From positions 110,364 to 174,363 of the forward strand of contig VOPR01000014.1 in the NCBI GenBank assembly GCA_009594995.1: 64,000 nt of DNA. The letters are read 5' to 3'. Below are positions 61,271 to 64,000 of this stretch, in pieces. Positions within the stretch are counted from its first letter, which is position 1. Every line of letters begins with the position of its first letter. This DNA is from Nitrospira sp. Its GTDB lineage: Bacteria > Nitrospirota > Nitrospiria > Nitrospirales > Nitrospiraceae. The notes beneath the pieces are model-generated. The model did no database searches. It worked only from the letters and a program-made list of their open reading frames with translations, and was not told the origin of the DNA. Both the position numbers and the translations under genes were made by a program.

Positions 61271-61756
61271 ATGATGCGGAGAATGAGACACGTGATTGCA
61301 CTCGCAGGACTGCTGGCTGTGCTGAACCTTCCCGGTTGCGCCTCCTGGCTGATGAGAGGTGAGGCCCCGGAGGTACTGGTAACGAATGTCACGCCGCTGG
61401 AGGCCAGCGCCTTCGAGCAGCGGCTTCAAGTCGATCTTCGCATCCGGAATCCCAACGATTTCGACCTTGCCGTCACAGGCATCGACTTCCGCCTGGACCT
61501 GAATGGAAACCGGCTCGCACGCGGGCTGGGGAACAAAGAACTGGTCGTCCCGCGCTTGAGTGATGCCGTCACTTCCGTGGAGACGAGCACGTCCACCTTA
61601 CAAGTCGTCAGGCAGTTACTCTCCTTCTCCGGCGATCAGTCTTTCACCTATCACGTCGCTGGCGTGCTGCATACCAAGGAAGGCCGCCTCCCCTTCGACA
61701 GTTCCGGTGTGCTGCTGGAAAAAGGCGCGCTCTCCGGCTCTCCCGCCCCTCAGTGA
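61271..61756 (+). CDS. LEA14-like (water-stress/hypersensitive response domain) lipoprotein
   Basis: A protein of about 161 residues: signal ALAGLLAVLNLPGC (lipobox), then one LEA2/WHy beta-sandwich domain with VLVTNVTPLEASAFEQRLQVDLRIRNPNDFDLAVTGIDFRLDLNG and a second half ending HVAGVLHTKEGRLPFDSSG. The RxxNPNxxDLxVxG sequence is diagnostic. Such proteins are linked with desiccation or stress tolerance, and in bacteria they are usually envelope lipoproteins. Several in-frame ATGs (61271, 61274, 61283) are possible. A terminator follows at 61898. Confidence 0.8.
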   Translation: MMRRMRHVIALAGLLAVLNLPGCASWLMRGEAPEVLVTNVTPLEASAFEQRLQVDLRIRNPNDFDLAVTGIDFRLDLNGNRLARGLGNKELVVPRLSDAVTSVETSTSTLQVVRQLLSFSGDQSFTYHVAGVLHTKEGRLPFDSSGVLLEKGALSGSPAPQ

Positions 61757-61897
61757 GACGGGCCCTTCAGTCGTCGTTCGTGAAGGGTCGTTCGTTTCCA
61801 GAAAAAGCCTCGGAATCGGGCAAGAGGATCGCGGCCGCTCACAAGCTGTTCAAAAAGTTCGTCCAGCGAGGCCACATCCTTCTTACCCACCCACCCC

Positions 61898-61921
61898 GAG
61901 CCTGCCAAGACAGGCTCTTTT
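61898..61921 (+). terminator. Rho-independent terminator
   Basis: GAGCCTG (61898-61904) pairs with CAGGCTC (61911-61917) around a six-base loop, followed by TTTT. It lies 140 bases after the LEA14-like gene on the plus strand. Confidence 0.75.
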
Positions 61922-61973
61922 CCCATGTGCGGTACGTTGAGACGGAGAGCGATGTGAGAACGCCGCTGGCGGG

Positions 61974-62504
61974 CTAGACGCCCCAGGAGCGCGCGCCTTG
62001 GACCAGATCCGGCTGCTGCTGCTCGAATTGCTTCATCATCAAGGTGATGGCTTCCTCCGGGCTTTCCACCGAAGCAATCAGACGCTTTCCCAGCTTCTTA
62101 AAGAATTTTTCCTCGGTGGGCGTGGCCCCGACCAGGATGACCGGCTTGCCCGCCTTTAACGCCAGCGCGACTTCCGACACGGTGCCTGCACCCATCAATC
62201 CGCACACTACCACCACATTGCTGGACATGACATTGACGTTGTTGCGCGCATTGCCCATCTCGGTAATGATCGCCAGATCAACATACTTCGACACGCGCTC
62301 GCGTGCAGAAGGCAGCACGCCGATCGTCAAACTGCCGGGAACTTTCTTGGCGCCCTGACAGGCCGCATCCATGACTCCGACGTCACGGCCACCGGTCAGC
62401 ACCACCCATTCCCGGCGTGCGATCAACTCACCCAGCACGCGGGCATTATCGACATCCTTTTTCCTGGCCTTAGCCGGCCCCATTACGCCTACAATGTATC
62501 GCAT
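61974..62504 (-). CDS. SLOG-fold protein, TIGR00725/LOG-like
   Basis: A 176-residue nucleotide-binding protein of the LOG/TIGR00725 type. YIVGVMGPAKA opens the fold; VVLTGGRDVGVMDAACQGAKK, NARNNVNVMSSNVVVVCGLMGAGTVSEVALALKAGKPVILVG carry GGxxGxM-like and GTxxE-like signatures. LOG enzymes release cytokinin bases from nucleotide monophosphates, but the wider family is diverse, and the LOG PGGxGTxxE motif here is only partly matched (GLMGAGTVSE). It starts ten bases after the methyltransferase stop. Confidence 0.85.
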   Translation of the reverse strand: MRYIVGVMGPAKARKKDVDNARVLGELIARREWVVLTGGRDVGVMDAACQGAKKVPGSLTIGVLPSARERVSKYVDLAIITEMGNARNNVNVMSSNVVVVCGLMGAGTVSEVALALKAGKPVILVGATPTEEKFFKKLGKRLIASVESPEEAITLMMKQFEQQQPDLVQGARSWGV

Positions 62505-62514
62505 GCCCTACCCT

Positions 62515-63330
62515 TTACGCCGGTCCGCTGCATTGCGGCTGCCACCAACCCGTAACCGCAACCGTCGCATAGTAGATGGCCCAGGCATCCGGATCGTCGG
62601 CCAGCCGGCAATACTGTTCGATATCCGCCTCCGTCACCTTACCGGTCGCCACATATTTGTCTCGCAATTGCTCAGCGGATAATTTCATCAGCTGTGCGAC
62701 CATCGCGCCGCCCGCCGACAAATGTCCTTCATGCTCCACGGTCAGGTGACTCAGGTCGTACTCCTGGAATAACGCGGGCAACTGGGCGCCCAGCGCGTAG
62801 TCCATACCGAGCGAGGTAAACATCCGTTCAATCGCATCGGTGACGCGCCCGAACGACAACCGGGATTCCTCCGGGCCGGTCACGGCGCGGGCCGCTTGAA
62901 AATCAGGCTCCTCAATCACGACCCATCCGCCCGGCTTGACGCAGCGCAGCATCCGTTCGAACGCCTTCCGATACTCGGCGATATGAATCATGACGTACCG
63001 CGCATGCACCAAATCGAACGTGGCGAGCGGAAGCTCCGTGTCGCAGATATCCCCTTGCATGATTTCAATGGTCGAGCTGCTGCTCCCGCGCAAGAAACGT
63101 GGATTCGTATCGAGCGCCACCACTTTGCCCGATGGGCCGACACGCTGTTCCAACCACCGCACGATGGAGCCGGCCCCCGCCCCCACTTCCAGACAATGCC
63201 ATCCCGTGGTCAGGCCAGTGGCCAGCATGCGGCGTTGCGTCCCCGCATCGAAGATCCGCTCGAGCATCTGCAAGCGGACCAGTTCCCGCGGTTCCTCGGT
63301 GGCCTGAAACACATAATCCGTCTTCAACAT
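62515..63330 (-). CDS. SAM-dependent methyltransferase (class I)
   Basis: A 271-residue Rossmann methyltransferase: TGWHCLEVGAGAGSIVRWLEQRVG is motif I, VVALDTNPRFL motif II, IMQGDICDTELPLATFDLVHARYVMIHI motifs III-IV and KPGGWVVIEEPDF motif V. The target is unknown; a small molecule or lipid is plausible given similarity in plan to ubiquinone/menaquinone-type enzymes (inference). ATG 63330 with AGGA upstream is preferred to GTG 63351. It is upstream of, and probably co-transcribed with, the SLOG-fold gene. Confidence 0.87.
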   Translation of the reverse strand: MLKTDYVFQATEEPRELVRLQMLERIFDAGTQRRMLATGLTTGWHCLEVGAGAGSIVRWLEQRVGPSGKVVALDTNPRFLRGSSSSTIEIMQGDICDTELPLATFDLVHARYVMIHIAEYRKAFERMLRCVKPGGWVVIEEPDFQAARAVTGPEESRLSFGRVTDAIERMFTSLGMDYALGAQLPALFQEYDLSHLTVEHEGHLSAGGAMVAQLMKLSAEQLRDKYVATGKVTEADIEQYCRLADDPDAWAIYYATVAVTGWWQPQCSGPA

Positions 63331-63473
63331 CTCTCGTCCTTTGTTCGGCACAATGAATCGGCTCCGGAGCCGATATCCCGCAAGGCTCTAACAGGCTGTG
63401 GAAAAACTATCTGATGCCCATACCGATTCGATACTTTGAACAGGTGACCACGAACGAGTATCCGCGCAGTCTG

Positions 63474-64000
63474 CTAAAAGCGGGAACCGGTCAGTGTGAC
63501 GTCGGCCTGTGCCCAGGCAGCCTGCAACCGCGTCTGTTCCTGTGCGGCATCTTTATGCTGAGCCTGCAGACTGAGCACTAATCCCTGCAGGGCCCATCCG
63601 TTCTCGGGGTTGAGGCGCAAATCCTCGCGGTAGACGGATTCCGCTTCACCTGCGCGCCCTGCCAGCAATAATATCGCCCCAAGATTATGACGAACCGGCT
63701 GAAACCAGAACGGCGGCTCGCTATAGGGCAAGGTCGTTTCCAGCTGCAACGCCTCACGCGTGGCTTGGATCCCGGCTTCAAACTCTCCGCGCCGCGCCGC
63801 CATTTCTCCCGCCAACACCCGTTCTGCGATCTTCAACAGCGTACGACTGATCTTGGCCTCTTCCGTCTTCACCCTGACCAAGGCCTTCAGCGACTTCCTG
63901 AGATTCGAAAGCTCGCCCTCGGCACTACCGAACCGGGTCGTCGCGACAAAGGCCAACCCGCGCACGTAATGCCAGAGCCCGGTGGTGAACCGCAGTTCTT
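63474..64000 (-). CDS. TPR-repeat protein, C-terminal part (cut by right window edge)
   Basis: About 175 residues of a larger protein are visible; the frame stays open to the window edge, continuing as FTTGLWHYVRGLAFVA into the GTG at 63965. The visible part holds TPR-like helices: AERVLAGEMAARRGEFEAGIQATREAL, FQPVRHNLGAILLLAGRAGEAESVYREDL and GWALQGLVLSLQAQHKDAAQEQ. TPR scaffolds bind proteins. The start and any signal or catalytic domain lie outside. Confidence 0.8.
   Translation of the reverse strand, partial: ELRFTTGLWHYVRGLAFVATTRFGSAEGELSNLRKSLKALVRVKTEEAKISRTLLKIAERVLAGEMAARRGEFEAGIQATREALQLETTLPYSEPPFWFQPVRHNLGAILLLAGRAGEAESVYREDLRLNPENGWALQGLVLSLQAQHKDAAQEQTRLQAAWAQADVTLTGSRF

Noticed and set aside
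61753..61977. A 74-codon frame after the LEA14-like gene
   Set aside because: It runs through a terminator hairpin and a repeat-like segment, so it is unlikely to be translated.

Overview
The window reads as chromosomal DNA of a GC-rich, diderm, free-living bacterium. Evidence for two membranes: SurA-like periplasmic chaperones, a TPR/beta-barrel export protein, heptose-synthesis genes for LPS and many lipoproteins. My best guess is a Nitrospira-type organism (Nitrospirota), judged from overall gene style and composition; this is inference, since no rRNA or other phylogenetic marker lies in the window. I see no tRNA, rRNA, CRISPR array, insertion sequence, integrase or phage gene, so the region looks like ordinary core and accessory chromosome, densely packed and with frequent 1-20 bp gene overlaps.

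Layout. 1-3.2 kb: pyruvate kinase (cut by the left edge), divergent from an unusual histidine-phosphatase/phosphofructokinase fusion. 3.4-11.1 kb: a secreted barnase-type RNase with its barstar-type inhibitor, a YidB-like protein, two paralogous small cysteine-rich proteins, hemL, a secreted nuclease and several small secreted proteins or enzymes. 11.0-12.8 kb (minus strand): a thioesterase with a coupled micro-membrane protein, and an orphan CARF-type protein resembling CRISPR-associated Cas02710. 13-24 kb (plus strand): NfeD/paraslipin, heptose genes gmhA and hldE2 surrounding an unknown conserved protein, a SprT-type protease next to a Y-family polymerase, then mfd and two parvulin-type chaperones. 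24-41 kb: mostly minus strand housekeeping genes (engB, dtd, ogt, murJ, LemA/TPM cluster, PilZ, xth, MscS-like channel, a disulfide oxidoreductase, MEKHLA protein); mtgA is on plus. 41-47 kb: leuCD, corA, an IMPase-family phosphatase and a beta-hydroxyacid dehydrogenase. 47.6-50.1 kb: REC, Hpt, REC and HEAT-repeat genes without a kinase. 50-57 kb: an exopolysaccharide locus. 57-64 kb: aminotransferase, lytic transglycosylase, an msrA operon, LEA14-like lipoprotein, a SLOG/LOG-like protein with a methyltransferase, and a TPR protein cut by the right edge.

How the genes fit together. The strongest functional groups are the barnase/barstar toxin-immunity pair, the exopolysaccharide locus (GT2 synthase, deacetylase, glycosidase-like protein and TPR-barrel exporter, organised like a Pga system with its deacetylase and hydrolase halves on separate proteins), and the DNA-damage group SprT, DinB and Mfd embedded in the heptose operon. 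Candidates for new biology are the PFK/phosphatase fusion, the solitary CARF protein, the SprT-DinB pair and the unknown protein at 15-16 kb. All family assignments were made by eye from motifs; none was checked against a database.
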